Of a stretch of DNA of 22,314 nt, positions 22,242-22,314 are shown piece after piece (the first letter of the stretch is position 1; the number at the start of each line of letters is the position of its first letter). The position numbers were made by a program, and so were the translations under genes. This stretch comes from an uncultured Clostridia bacterium (GTDB lineage: Bacteria; Bacillota; Clostridia; TANB77; CAG-508), in assembly GCA_944392065.1 (NCBI GenBank), contig CALXVO010000006.1:1-22314 (forward strand). The letters run 5' to 3'. The notes under the pieces were generated by a model that saw only the letters and a program-made list of their open reading frames with translations, was not told the origin of the DNA and did not search any database.

Positions 22242-22259
22242 TTTTTTTTTTTTTTTTTT
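22242..22259. repeat. Homopolymer of 18 T
   Basis: An uninterrupted run of 18 T (A on the coding strand of the small ORF) ends two bases from its start codon. Such runs are prone to slippage and to sequencing error, so the exact length is uncertain. Confidence 0.85.
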
Positions 22260-22314
22260 ATGATTTTTTCTGCAGGCGCAACGATAAAAATATATTATAT
22301 ATGAAAGTGCTAGT

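Overview
The window is AT-rich chromosomal DNA (roughly 30% G+C by eye) from a Gram-positive bacterium, most likely a Clostridia-type member of the Bacillota. The reasons are strong AGGAGG-type ribosome sites, TTGACA-N17-TATAAT promoters, and Bacillota-type genes: plsX-acpP, smc, a SERCA-like Ca2+ pump, yraN-comM-dprA, and a DUF348-G5-SleB cell wall hydrolase. I cannot name the genus.

Left part (1-9900), all genes on the minus strand: smc and a calcium P-type ATPase (probably one transcript), an M23 envelope peptidase with its own promoter, then plsX-acpP (phospholipid and fatty acid synthesis) with its own promoter and a bidirectional terminator. Middle (9900-13800): a gene-poor stretch with repeats, then yraN, comM and dprA on the minus strand; these belong to DNA uptake and recombination. 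comM carries two +1 frameshifts at its Walker A motif. Then (13900-15900): a plus-strand NUDIX hydrolase, a decayed histidine kinase fragment joined to a repeat element, and a plus-strand coiled-coil protein built of 11-residue repeats. Right part: AI-2E-family permease, exodeoxyribonuclease III and a SleB-type hydrolase (minus), lemA-htpX (plus, membrane proteostasis), then tatD with a 34-residue downstream ORF and a small membrane ORF (minus).

The most unusual content is between the genes. (1) A family of palindromic insertion elements, ends GTTAC...GTAAC, is present as copies at 1-131 (cut by the window edge), 1768-2036 (complete), 10080-10199 (core-less, with an 8-9 bp target duplication) and 14785-14954 (left end lost, fused to the kinase remnant). 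The long copies carry a core whose hairpins are kept while the sequence changes, which suggests a selected DNA or RNA structure. (2) A second, smaller GTTACA...TGTAAC family is seen at 139-199 (with a near-perfect 8 bp duplication) and as remnants near 10294 and 19490. (3) Short GGGGAC palindromes sit at gene borders; one pair forms the C-terminal tail of the Ca2+ ATPase and others overlap the likely promoters of smc and exoA.

No rRNA, tRNA, CRISPR array, transposase gene or known riboswitch was recognised.
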